Source of the DNA: Cardiocondyla obscurior
Lineage: Eukaryota; Arthropoda; Insecta; Hymenoptera; Formicidae
Assembly: GCF_019399895.1 (NCBI RefSeq)
Contig: NC_091867.1
Location: 9,871,501-9,935,500 of the forward strand
Reading direction: 5' to 3'
DNA length: 64,000 nucleotides
Shown here: one piece after another, positions 26,901 to 38,078 of the stretch
Numbering within the stretch: position 1 is the stretch's first letter
Layout: each line of letters starts with the position of its first letter
Translations under genes and position numbers: made by a program
Notes under the pieces: generated by a model
Databases searched by the model: none
What the model saw: only the letters and a program-made list of their open reading frames with translations
What the model was told of the DNA's origin: nothing

Positions 26901-29900
26901 CAGTTGTGATAATATTAACAAGCATAATGATTAGACATGCGTCGACTAGCAAATTATAAATAAATCTCCAAGCTTTTAGTATGAGAATTATTGTGACAAT
27001 CCATGATCGCAAGCACGTTTAACAACAATGAACGCATAAGCAGATGCTGCTTAACTCTACCTGGAGACCTTCCTCTCCATCCGGAAATTTCGAAGTTGTT
27101 TTTGTCTTCTTCTTTTTCTTGGTTTTATTGCCGATTTTAGTTTTCGCCTTTCTGCGAACTGGCGGTTCTGCTGGCGGTTCTACTCCGCTCTCTTCTACGT
27201 TGCCTTTGTTATTCTCAGCACCAGGAGTTTCTTCTGCATCTGCCAGCATTTGTTCAAACTCCATATCTGAATCTGCTGCAGAACCAGCGGCACTACCTTC
27301 GGCTTCTTCGTCCTAAATAATTTAATAAGGATTTAAATAAAAGTTGAATTTATACAGAAATTAATTTACATTTAAAACGAAGCACATACCGAACTGCCTC
27401 GTTTACGTTTTCCAAGCTTGATTTTAAGCGTTGGTACTTTCGACGCCTTCTTCCCTTTCTTCGCTCTTGAACCTCGCGATTTTCTTTTTCTATCGCTGTC
27501 TTCATCGTCATCTTCTTCATCTTCGGCTTCTTGCATAGCACCACTCCGATTCGTTCTAGCGTTTCTACTGTCATCATCCACATTTGTGGACGAGACATCT
27601 GCATCTGGCTGCGTATGTGGATTTAATTCAGAAAAATCACGCCACTTGGCTGCCACCAACATCATAAGTTTCGACATTGGAACCTAATTATTAAAAAATC
27701 AGAAATTATTAAGCTATCGAAATCGATAAAAATGCAAGTAAATATGTACATACTTTCGGATTTTCTTTCGCTAGAAGCGGTCTCACGTGTTGCTGAAATA
27801 GCTTGTACGTTGTTAAGTTTTGAAAATCAGCGTCGGAATATTCAATGTGTACGTCTGTTAATCCAAACGTATTACACACTTCTTCGATTGTGGGCATGCC
27901 TGTTGTAGGTTCCTGGCTCTGAGTGGTCGGTGTATTATGGCTAGAGGATTTTCTGGACGACGATTTTCTGCTTTTTCTATTAACTGCATAATCGCTATCC
28001 TCACCAGCCGCGTCGTTGGCTTCACCGCCCCCGAAATCGCTCTCCTAAAAATTCATATAAAAGCTTAGTATTGTGCAAATATATTCTAACTTATACAGCA
28101 TATTTCGCGTAACAAACAAACGTATATTATGTGATAGCATTTTCCTTACATCGCCAGAATCAGATTTTTTCTTTTTCTTCTTTTTCTTTCCCTTTTTATC
28201 TTCGCTACGTGCTTTCCTCTTCTTTCCCTTTTTCTTTTTTCGCTCTTCTGGCTCATAATCGTCATCTTCTTCCTGTAACAAATAATTTTCACATTTTTAA
28301 CTAACGAATTTTAAAATATTCAAATTATTATCAGAGCACCGTCATAAAAATAAATAGCACAAAGTAATTATTTATAATATATAACTTACTAGTCTTTGAG
28401 ATTCCTCAGCATCAGATGACCCATCTACTTGCTGGCCGACATTTGATATTTGTCCCCCAGTCTCTTCCATGTCATCCTCTCCTAAACAGACACATGAAAC
28501 ACATTAGTGATGATTTCTATCTCTAAAACCAACTTTTTTTTTTTATGTAATGCTACATATTTGCAGCTCAACGCAAAGATAAAAAGAATCATTGAGCTGC
28601 ATCTCTTATGAGAATTGAAGTAAAAATAAAATTGTGCAATGACTTGATTTTCATTTCTCCTTCATTAGAAGCACTCTTATCTGCTAAATTCACTGAGTTT
28701 TACAATTCTCCTTGTACATCCTGCATTCTATACCTTACAAACAACGAAAATCTCCAAAATTTCTTGGCCTATTTGTGGGCTCCCCAGTCAAGTTTCATAT
28801 AAAAAAAAAAAGATGCAATCTAAGGAACGAATTAAACGATAACAAAAAGTGAAACTCGACTTGATTCAATTCGACTTGTACTCTAATTTATCACTGAATG
28901 GACCTCGGCTCTCGCAAAGGCACGCGACAACGGTCGAATCAATCGCGCCTCACGACGCGCGGCGTATCCTTAATAACGCGGCGAGATTCTCGGAGAGAGT
29001 AGAACGGTGTGAAGGTGAGAGAGAAGCGACGCGGGATCCGCGATCGGCAGCGACGCCGGAGCGAGCACACTTCCTCGCGAACGCGGAAGAGGACGAATTT
29101 TGAACCCTAATCAACGTTCCGCGACCGCCTCATCGCGATTGTACATCCGCCATTTTCTTTAATAGGGCCATACGTACGCTACGTACATTTGACATACGAG
29201 CGCGCGTACGCGCCGCGCGCGCGCGCTCTCTCACATACACACACGCGCGTGCATTCGCGTGGAGCGCGCACGGTGCATCCACGCCACACGCGTGCTCGCG
29301 CGCGCGTCATGTCGACGGGCTTAATTTCCGCCGGCGTTACGATTCCGCCGAAGGACGTGGGATCCGGTCGCGAAATCCGTTCACTCGCGGCCGACCGTCC
29401 GCTCGCCGAACTCGTCGCGATAGAGGTTAGACGCCGGCCGGAGTGCTCGCGCGCACACGTGTATGTATGCGCGTCCACCTGCGTGGCCGCACACAGCGAC
29501 GGGCGCGTGTACGTGAAACGCGGATCCATAACTCGGGGGGGTTTTTTTTTTTTCCTTCTTTCGCGCGGACGCGTCGTAACATGGCGCAAATGCAATTATA
29601 CCGCGTCGATTGGAAAACCGTTTGCGAATTTCGCGGCGGAGCCGTGAACCCGCGAAATCGCACGACGTTGGCCGCTGGTGGGCCCCGGTTGATCCGAATC
29701 CGCGGCTGACGTCGCGACGATCGGGTACAGGCAAAAGAAAAAAGTCCGTCGGTCAATTACCGCGAATATCGCACGGGCGCCGTCCGACCATGTTAGATTT
29801 GCAAATCGACAACCATGGCCGCGTTCGATTTTTGCAGCTCCCAATGTTTCGTGACTCATCTATGAATATTAATAATTAGTTGCACAAGCGCGGCGGCGTT

Positions 29901-31176
29901 CACCAACGAGTGATAAGGCGCAGAAATCGACCCGAATCGAGAAAGCGGGGCGAGATAAACGTTCAAAGGCTAAAAACACGTTCCATTATCCGTATTATTG
30001 AAGGACGCTTCCCCTCCCGCCCCCTCTCCTCCTTGTCGCCAAAAAGACTTTAATCGCACGCGTTCTTCGATAATAAGGAACGCGTTAATGAGTAAATAAT
30101 ATAAGCGATTTAATCAATTAATTAATTAGAAATGCAGAGATGAGAGAGAGAGAGACGGAAGGCATATTATGTGAACACTCATTTCATATTACACTTTCTA
30201 TAGTCCTAAATCTGAAGTAACCTAACTTTGTTCCCTTCTCTTTTCTTCCCTTTTTTTTCCCTTTGAGACGCACTTATCTAAGACTTCTATTCTTTCTTCC
30301 ACTTGTAAACTCCTATCTTTCAGGCTTTCTAAGCAAATAGTCCGTGAACTAAAAGCTCCAATAATCTCACTACATCTAGACCTCTTTATCTCTTTGTGTT
30401 ACAACTTACTTAATTCTTATCTGAGTTTCTTAAAATGTTTATTTTATATTTGTGCCAACAGATCATTACGCTCTAGAGAAACCTACCAAATTTCTTTTCA
30501 TGTTAATCTTTCATTTTAACGTTAATGTGCTGCATCATCCGTTAACATTTTAATGGAAATTTAACCTACTTCTTCGAGCAAAGAATCTTTTCGCAAGCTT
30601 GACAAGTTTTAGTGTTTAATCTTTTGAAGCAATCGCACCTTGAACTCTCACCTCGATGGTGTCAAGTAAAATCCAGTAACAGAACAGGACAATTGTCTAC
30701 CTTTTTCCCATTACATTGCAACAATGAAATATTAAATTGTACGCTATTAAAGATTTACAGCTCATTAACTATAGCATTTATAATTGTTTACTGGACGAAC
30801 GATTGCTGGATCGGACTTAAACATTCGCGTGGCAGACCACGGTGCTCCGGTACCAGCTGTAAGGCCTTGCGCCGGCGTTGGTCGCGTGTTCGACAATCGA
30901 AGGTTAGATGACGCCGCTCCCCCGGGAAACCGGCGTGGCGTCGTCGTCGTCGCCGTCGGCGGCGGCGCGAGCCACGATTGACACGGCGGCCATTGATGCA
31001 AGCCGAAAAGCGCGCGTCCCGCGTTGCACGCTCGAACAATCGCGTACCGATGCCAATTCGCTCTTTCTCTTCATCTCCGTCTCTTTCCTGCACGCTTACC
31101 TCTCGCGTCCGTCTCTCTCGCTCTTTCTCGCACGCTCACCTGCGTAGTTCTCGTCCACCTCCTCGTCCGACGCCAT
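20969..31176 (-). CDS. Mi-2: Chromatin remodeller Mi-2 (CHD4 family)
   Basis: Fifteen exons: 31140-31176, 28390-28481, 28150-28272, 27754-28044, 27390-27683, 27061-27312, 26288-26450, 25997-26182, 25732-25921, 25262-25635, 24784-25179, 22061-24702, 21751-21998, 21392-21677, 20969-21310. All phases agree: 1971 aa, close to Drosophila Mi-2. Order: acidic and Lys-rich N-terminus, CHDNT domain (about 137-190), Lys/Glu-rich linkers, two PHD fingers (about 367-412 and 427-475), tandem chromodomains (about 480-640), SNF2 ATPase (GLGKT at 746-750, DEAH at 863-866, SRAHRIGQ in the second lobe), DUF1087/1086-type region, acidic low-complexity stretch, and the CHD C-terminal domain (FTELHTLWLNEEKAA, GRWQDIQND). 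It is the ATPase of the NuRD and dMec complexes in the nucleus. The start (MASDEEVDENYAG) sits on a 37-nt exon beyond a 2.66-kb intron. Confidence 0.96.
28482..31139 (-). other. Mi-2 intron 1, GC-rich, with CA/CG simple repeats
   Basis: This 2.66-kb intron holds the only long GC-rich stretch inside Mi-2. CG/CA dinucleotide-rich text lies near 29205-29310, a GA run near 30142, and a pyrimidine-rich stretch near 30230-30300. Open frames here are Arg/Ser-rich noise. The GC peak around 28.9-29.8 kb could be an internal promoter or enhancer; the sequence does not prove this. Confidence 0.6.
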
Positions 31177-32465
31177 TCTCCAGCGAGTCCGCTCCTCGTG
31201 GACGACGGCGATGACAACGGCACACCAGGACGACAGTCACCGGCCGCAATACGGCGGTGACGAGGTCGACGACGGGACGCTTCGCGTGCGGTGCTCGGCG
31301 ACGCTTCTCCTCGAGGGCTTATCCCCCTGTTCGCCGCCTTCTCTCGCCGCTGTCCTGCTTCCTCGCGGGCGGCCGCGGTAAACGCCACGGAAGTGCGACG
31401 TCGACAGCCGTCACGGCGACGATCTCTCGCTCTCCTCCGTGCGGCCTAACTTCGGTCGGCGTGCGGCTCGGTGTTGCACTCCTCCGCGCGCCGTATGTAC
31501 ACACACGTACGCGTATCGTTCACAATTCCAACACCACGGCGAACGATGCTTCGCCGCCGCCGCCACCGTTACGCCACCGTCGCACCGCCGCGGTTCGCCG
31601 TCACCCTCGCCCCTCTCGCCCGCTTCCGCTCAACAGCCGATCACTCTCAATGGCACGAGAAGCTTCTCCTTTCTCTTCTTCCCTCACCGTCTCTCCTCCG
31701 CACGGATTCGCACGCGACCGTCTCGACAAAGCGCGGTCTCTCCCTCTCGCTGGCTCCTTTCTATTCTTCGAGGTTAGCCGCTTATCTCGTTTTAACAAGT
31801 TACCGGCATTGCGAGGCAGGCCGGACAACTTGACCGGGCGACATAACCTCCACTTTTGACTTCCTGGGGCCGCCGGCAGAGGACAGTGACTCGTCGGCTT
31901 TAACTCGGAGTTACTCACGAGGGTCTTTCACCGAGGGTTACGCGGACGAATTTTTTTATAAAATGGTAAATGAATTGAATTTTTAACTGGAGCTGCGCCG
32001 CGCGGCGGGACGCGCGTATCCGCGTCGATCGACGATCACGCACGAATTTGCGATCTCGTTCGCGAAAGCCGGTGTCTTCGTCGCTGATGCAAGGTTATCT
32101 CTTCCTGTGAAGGCTTTCATTCTACGAGGACCGCTTGCACGATCGTCGGGACGGCTTGCGACGATTCAGGAAAATTTTTCTTCGCTTAAAAACACATTAA
32201 TTACGTTTGTAGATATCTGAGTGAACGTATTAGCAATTAAATGTATGTGCCGTGCGATGTATGTTTTTCTTGTAAGATTTACCGTTTATGCGATCGCCTG
32301 AACGTTGACGAAGTTAGATTCGCGTTTTATCGTCACTGGAATTACATAAATGATAATTGTCATCGAAAATAAGAATTTTAATTGATGTTGCAATAGTTGC
32401 AGAACGTCGCATCATGCAGAGCGAACTTGAAAGGAGCCGCGCGGCTGGTACGACCTACAAGAAAT
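31177..32465. promoter_or_regulatory. Divergent promoter region, Mi-2 / TIM44
   Basis: Mi-2 (-) starts at 31176 and TIM44 (+) at or just before 32466, so the two are head-to-head with about 1.3 kb between coding starts. The Mi-2 side (31.2-31.7 kb) is GC-rich with CpG-dense text. The TIM44 side becomes AT-rich after 32.2 kb. 5' UTRs of both genes must lie here. An AG acceptor near 32400 suggests a 5' intron for TIM44. No clear TATA box is assigned. Confidence 0.55.
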
Positions 32466-34207
32466 ATGAGAAATGGCTCGAGAGAACGTGTACTATCACC
32501 TATCCTTTCGTCGACGTCGATGGAATCACTTGCTGTTCAAATGCAATTGGTAAATTTCTTGCTATATTTACAGGGTATTTAATGGCAGGTATACTTTAAA
32601 GGGAGTAGACAAAATTATTGCGTGGCAATAGATGCTTGCTGACTCTGTCTATCTGTAAGCAATCGGTAATTTTGCAGTTACGTCTGTATTCAAATCCTGC
32701 ACGACGGCCGAGCTTTCTCTCTCAGTTCGTCGAAAATATCAGGCAGGAGATGCAAAAAAACAAAGAAATGAAGGAGTCATTAAAAAAATTCAGAGAGGAA
32801 GCTCAGAAATTGGAGCAATCCGATGCATTGCGAACGGCACGGCAAAAATTTCATGCCGTTGAATCCGAGGCTAATAAAAGTTCGGAAGTAATCAAAGAAA
32901 AATTGGATACAATTAAAGGAAAGGTATTAATTAAAATTAAATATATGCATTTACAATATCAATTAATTTGTACACTGATAATAAACTCATATAACTGTGG
33001 CGGTTTATGTTTTAAAAGATGCAAGAAGTTATCGAGGAGGCGAGCAAGAGTGAATTAGGCAAGCGTGCTGGCCAGTTGGGCGAGGAAATTACGAAATCGG
33101 CCAAAGGCGCGGCAGAGACGATCTCTGAAAAGAGCCAAGCTCTTGGTAAGACGAGTGCATTTCAAACGATATCGCACACCGCAGAAGCCGTACGGAATGA
33201 ACTTGACCAACATGGAATTCTAGGTAGATAGATTTGGCTGAATAAACAGAGAGTAGAAAGCAGATTAAATTTCATTATTGCTTGATGCAGGCAAAGTTTA
33301 TGTACCACCTAAAAATCTAAGAAAGAGGAAAGAAGTACCGATAGAGCCTAGAGAAATTACGCCTGACCAAAAAACGACAGGCGTGGAAGTACACAAGGAT
33401 TACATGTTTTCTAACGCTTGGCAAAAATTTAAGGTATCTTGTTATTTTATAATAAATTTTATACGATATAAAAAAAAGCACACATTAATAAATGTCTTTA
33501 CTTGACATAAAAAATATTTTTTTAAAGGACAATAATCCATACGTGAATAAAGTAATGGACTGGAAGATAAAATACGACGAGTCAGATAATGCCATACTAC
33601 GCGCTTCCAGATTACTTACGGATAAGGTTTCGGATATTATAGGCGGGCTGTTTCAAAAAACCGAGTTGTCCGAAACACTTACGGAAATCTGTAATCTGGA
33701 TCCCACTTTTAGTAAAATCCAATTTTTGAAGGACTGCGAGACCGATTTTATCCCGAATATTCTTGAAGCGATGGTCAGAGGTGATCTCGAGATACTTAAA
33801 GACTGGTGTCACGAAGGACCTTACAATATAATCGCTCATCCGCACAAAGAAGTAAAAAAGTTAGGCCATTACTCAGATAGTAAAATATTAGGTACGTACG
33901 CATAATTAATAATTTTAACACATGTATAATGCTGTAAAAAAAAAAACTATTGATTACAGATATCGATAATGTGGATTTGGTGATGGGCAAAATGATGGAA
34001 CAGGGGCCAGTTTTAATAATTAGCTTTCAATCTCAGCAAATCATGTGCGTGAGAAATTCAAAGCACGAGGTAATTGAGGGAGATCCCCAGAAAGTGATGC
34101 GCGTCAATTACGTCTGGGTATTATGCCGCGATCGAACGGAACTCAATCCTAAGGCCGCGTGGCGTTTGCTTGATCTAAGTGCCACTAGTTCAGAACAGTT
34201 GGTATAA
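32466..34207 (+). CDS. TIM44: Mitochondrial import subunit TIM44
   Basis: Exons: 32466-32549, 32678-32923, 33019-33223, 33291-33433, 33528-33891, 33960-34207, giving 429 aa (human 452). TIM44 docks mtHsp70 at the TIM23 channel to drive import into the matrix. The N-terminus is Arg/Ser-rich, as for a matrix presequence, and leads into RLYSNP, as in fly Tim44. Then come the coiled region (NKEMKESLKKFREEAQKLEQ), the linker, and the C-terminal Tim44 domain (about 230-429: YDESDNAILRASRLLTDKVS, DIDNVDLVMGKMMEQGPVLI, WRLLDLSA). Start choice is uncertain: the frame is open upstream to 32397, where an AG acceptor (TTGCAG at about 32397-32402) could join an earlier exon carrying the true ATG. 32466 is the first in-frame ATG in this exon. 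Confidence 0.93.
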
Positions 34208-34867
34208 TGCACAAGAACTAACAGGAACGAAGACAACTGAACTACTTCATTAAGTGGAATTGTCGCATAGTGATGTCATCCATTGTATATTTTCGTCATC
34301 ATTCACATTAATAAGTGATCGAATGTGACAAGAATTTCTTAACGATCGTGTTAAACGATCACTGATTTAGCAAACATAGTGCAGTGTAATTCCTGTAAAT
34401 TGGAATGTTAATGTATGTACAAGATTTTAGCAGCGTACGATATGTAAATTTTAATTACACATGATGTAAGTACATACACGTTCCTAAATTATCACTTGCA
34501 AAATAATATATTTATAAATGCATCGAAATCTTTATCCGATACAATCTGTGATTATCACGTGTAACTTGCAATTGATTAGAAAGTAGGTCATAATTAAAAT
34601 ATTCCATTTATCGCGCGCATCATTAAAGTGTTGAGTAGTAATTATTCGATACTTTAATAAGTACTACATATTTTTCATTTAAAGTCTTGTATTCTTATAC
34701 ATATAGATTGTTAAAAAGAAGATATTGTATAATAGAACTTATTGCAAATATTATCATAATTTTCATTATCAGTCATATAAAAAAAAAAAAAAAAAAAAAA
34801 AAAAGACGAAAGGAAAGTTCTGTAATATTTTTTAAATATTAAAATCGATAACATGAAAAATGATTAC

Positions 34868-34984
34868 CTGGTGATCATAGCGCAAGAGGCGCGCGTTAGT
34901 TTGAAGAACCGAAGATCCGAACCATACGAAAAATGTAATCTCGTGAATCCTCTTTAGATTTGTGCGATGGACGTAACTCACCAT
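34868..34984 (-). other. Candidate minus-strand exon between TIM44 and TPX2
   Basis: A TTCTTGCAG acceptor and a CAG|GTAATC donor bound exactly 117 nt. Frame 0 is open throughout (39 codons, including a hydrophobic ITFFVWFGSSVLQ). Entered in phase 1, it reads GELRPSHKSKEDSRD and then stops. I do not recognise it. It could be a noncoding exon of a minus-strand unit or a chance pair of sites. Confidence 0.25.
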
Positions 34985-35349
34985 CTGCAAGAAGTAATTA
35001 TATTGCGAATACTCAATTACCTTGAATAGGCCTTAGCAGCATGCGCCTGTTGCTTCATTAGAAAAGAAAAAATAATTGCAGATATTAAAGATTTAAAAAG
35101 CTACAAAGTTCTTCCTATTCAAAATACAATATTTTAATTATGTGCAGCATAAAGTTCGATGCATATATCTAATATGTTAATTGGAAGTATATTCGAACAC
35201 ACATCTATGTATGTAAATGTACATATGTATACATACAACTTGTACAAGCTGATATGACCGAGTCGTAATGTACAATGATTAAATTATAAAGAGAACTGTT
35301 GATTTTTTAAAGACTATTATACGAGTTTTAAGCTTAGATCGATTTGATC

Positions 35350-35775
35350 AAAACAAAATAAAAAAAATGGATAAATTATTGTGGTATTATATATTTGTCC
35401 ATTTATCGATAAAAAACAGTATTACATGTAGATAAGCAGAATAGAAAAGTATCGTTAAGAGTGTTAAACCTATAAATTATATTTTTACTTACTTATGCTC
35501 ACGACATGCTACGTTATAATTTTTTTTTTAATATAAATATACACAGGGCATGTTACAGTATCGCGTAATTTTGAAACAAAATATTTGACGAACAGATAAA
35601 CAATTGCAGTATTTTTTTTTCCATTTACAATAAAAACTAGCATTAAAAATAGATAAGCGAAGTTTTAGTTATCGTTAAAATTGATGAGTCTAAATTACAT
35701 TTTTTATTTATCAACATTCTTCGTAACATATTGTATTATCATTTTTATGCAAATATAGTTACAATGTTACTTAGT
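35350..35775. repeat. Degenerate tandem duplication, two ~200-bp copies
   Basis: Copy A spans about 35350-35550 and copy B about 35575-35775. They share an ordered set of short blocks: CCATTTA...ATAAAAA, TAGATAAGC, TATCGTTAA, then a TAAATTA(T/C)AT block and a TTA(C/T)TTAT block. The copies have diverged substantially. The DNA is noncoding, between the 3' ends of TIM44 and TPX2. It may be the edge of an old transposon. Confidence 0.65.
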
Positions 35776-35816
35776 TTTAAGGTAAAATATTCTAATTAAC
35801 GTTTTCAAGTTTATGT

Positions 35817-38078
35817 TTATTTCGATCTTAATTTACTTGCAAATGCAGGACTCTGTGGATTAGTCAAACTTTTCGTTGCTTTCATAATCACCGGTGGTTT
35901 GTATACCGGCATGGGTCTGGCTTTTACTTCCGCTAGTTTGCGCAGCTTTGCTTTCATCTCTTTCTCGGATTCGACTTTCATTTTTTCTGCTTCCAGGCGC
36001 TTTATCTCCTCCTCCATTTCCTTGCGCTTCATCTTTTCGTTAAATTCATATCGTTCTTTCGCCCGCTTATCAGTGTTCAATTTGAATGAATAGATTTTTG
36101 ATGGTGCTTTCTGTTTATCAGCAGCGTAAAGTCCGGCCTTTAATTTTGGAACGGAATCCTGTTCCTTCTTTTTGGAAAAGTCAATATTTGGCTCTTTGTT
36201 CTCCTGATTTTCCATATGCTCATTTGCCATATTTTTGTCCTTCGCTAAAAGTAGTTCCTTAGATCTACCGCGGACCATTACCGGTTTGAAAGTCGGAACT
36301 GGATTCGCGCGGAATACACGTGCTTGCTTACCTTCTTCAAGCACTTGCTTCACTAACTGCTCTTTTCTTTCCAATGCTTTCTTGTTTCGATCGTCAAAAC
36401 TGAATGGACATGGCAGAACTATCTTTTTTGTATTTTGCCCTTGCTGCTGTGGCAGTTTGGCCGGCGGTGTTGGTGGCTTCGAGAAATTCGGCACTGGTCT
36501 AGCATGGAATTCCGACTTGACTTTATTTTCTTCTTGCAAGTTCTTCAGCCGTTGCTCCTTCTTCATCTGCAGATTTTTGTTGCGCTCTTCGAAGCTGAAT
36601 GGCTTAACTCGCGTCACGTTCTTCGTGACGCCGGTGTCTTTTGGCACGCCGAAGAATGTCATTTCTTCTTGTTCTACAACGAAACCTGAGGGATCAGTTT
36701 CAAGTACTTCTCCGACTATGCCTTTCGAAACAGTGGATACTTTATTGCGATGATGCAACTGGCTTTTAGAGACATTTGTAGCATTAGCTTTCTCATTGGA
36801 CTGTGTAGAATTACCTGCAACGGTTGTCGATTTCTTAGCAGTAATTTTCGCCACCATTCGTGATTGTCGCAGCACGTTAGGTGGTATGGGATTGGCTTTT
36901 ATTTGATACTTTTTCATTTCTTCCATTTCTAATTTCTCACGTTCTTCTCGGCTTAACACGGTAACAGGGCGTGCTCTGGTTTTCGACAAGAGCGCCGGCG
37001 AAATCGGAATCGTCGGTTTTAATCGATTCTGCATTGACTTTGTCATATTAAGCGGTATAATTGTATTATTCAATTTGCTGCTTTTGGTACGGAAACGTTC
37101 GGGTGTCTCGTTTTGGAACCGCGACACCGCTTCTGCCAGGCTAACGTATTTTTTATTTACCGGCATCTTTTGTTTCTGCAGGCTTGGCCTATGATTGTGC
37201 CAAGTAAGAACCGTGTTTTTACACGGTGGCCTTGCATACGATCGATTACTTTTATTAATCGTAGCATGAACGTTTTGATTGTCCTCTTCTTTAGGTTTTT
37301 TATCGGAATCCGTCGACTTTTCCGATTCATTCTGCAGCTGATTAATATTTTCTTCGTTGTGTTTCTCATCATTTGTTCCGTTAAGTTCTTCAATACCATT
37401 TTCATGTTTATCATTATCTTCCTCATAATATTTTTTAACATCTGTGTCTTCATTTGGTTGTTTATTTTCATTTAGTCTCTTAGCGGTATCATTTTGAATA
37501 ATTTCATGTTCCTTAAACAAAACCTGGTTAACTGATTTTTCCTTCATAGTTTTAGACTTATTCTGGTTTGCCACGACAGTGCTGTTCATTTTCATGGACT
37601 TGGTTCCAGAATCCTGTAAAGACTTAACACATTTGTTTGGCACACTGTGACAAGAGATTGATTTTGACAATTTAGTAATTTTAGATACATTTGGCGTCTT
37701 AAAAGCGTTCGATTCTTGATTTACAGATTCCTGAACAATTTTAGGTTTCTTACCAAGTTCCAGATTTCTCATTGCATTGCTGAGCAACTGATCATAAGTG
37801 GTCTCTAACACTTCTTTCTTACTATGATTTGGAGAAATTACTTTAATAGGAGTGCTCTTTATAATGTTCAACTCGTCTTGTACCTTCGTGCTAGTAGATG
37901 CAACGTCCACCTGCAGCATAGACTGAAAGCTTTCAGTGTTATTGGTAATAGTCTCATCGAAATCTTCTATACGTTCGTGTAGCTTATGTGACTTTTCGAA
38001 GAAGTCTTGTGCCTGAATCGGGCTGTCAGTCGTGGTGAAGTCCACCCACTGTGGTGCATGTAATTCCAGATCGTCCAT
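35817..38078 (-). CDS. TPX2: TPX2 spindle assembly factor (targeting protein for Xklp2)
   Basis: This is a single uninterrupted coding exon of 753 aa (human 747). The first ATG follows a TTGCAG acceptor at 38084, so the 5' UTR is spliced; a matching GTAAGT donor sits at 38270-38275. The N-terminus (LHAPQWVDFTT, then DFFEKSHKLHE) resembles the Aurora-A-binding and activating segment of vertebrate TPX2. The middle is Lys/Asn/Glu-rich and disordered. The C-terminal half carries repeated TPX2 motifs (KPFSFEERNK, PCPFSFDDRNK, followed by RANPVP-type tails) and the conserved block TDKRAKERYEFNEKMKRKEM with a charged helix. It acts in Ran-dependent microtubule nucleation at the mitotic spindle. It is tail-to-tail with TIM44. 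Minor alternative: a mei-38-like divergent ortholog. Confidence 0.92.
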   Translation of the reverse strand: MDDLELHAPQWVDFTTTDSPIQAQDFFEKSHKLHERIEDFDETITNNTESFQSMLQVDVASTSTKVQDELNIIKSTPIKVISPNHSKKEVLETTYDQLLSNAMRNLELGKKPKIVQESVNQESNAFKTPNVSKITKLSKSISCHSVPNKCVKSLQDSGTKSMKMNSTVVANQNKSKTMKEKSVNQVLFKEHEIIQNDTAKRLNENKQPNEDTDVKKYYEEDNDKHENGIEELNGTNDEKHNEENINQLQNESEKSTDSDKKPKEEDNQNVHATINKSNRSYARPPCKNTVLTWHNHRPSLQKQKMPVNKKYVSLAEAVSRFQNETPERFRTKSSKLNNTIIPLNMTKSMQNRLKPTIPISPALLSKTRARPVTVLSREEREKLEMEEMKKYQIKANPIPPNVLRQSRMVAKITAKKSTTVAGNSTQSNEKANATNVSKSQLHHRNKVSTVSKGIVGEVLETDPSGFVVEQEEMTFFGVPKDTGVTKNVTRVKPFSFEERNKNLQMKKEQRLKNLQEENKVKSEFHARPVPNFSKPPTPPAKLPQQQGQNTKKIVLPCPFSFDDRNKKALERKEQLVKQVLEEGKQARVFRANPVPTFKPVMVRGRSKELLLAKDKNMANEHMENQENKEPNIDFSKKKEQDSVPKLKAGLYAADKQKAPSKIYSFKLNTDKRAKERYEFNEKMKRKEMEEEIKRLEAEKMKVESEKEMKAKLRKLAEVKARPMPVYKPPVIMKATKSLTNPQSPAFASKLRSK

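Noticed and set aside
31257..31859. 200-codon plus-strand frame between Mi-2 and TIM44
   Set aside because: It is low-complexity Arg/Ser/Pro text in a CpG-rich divergent promoter, with no similarity or splice support.
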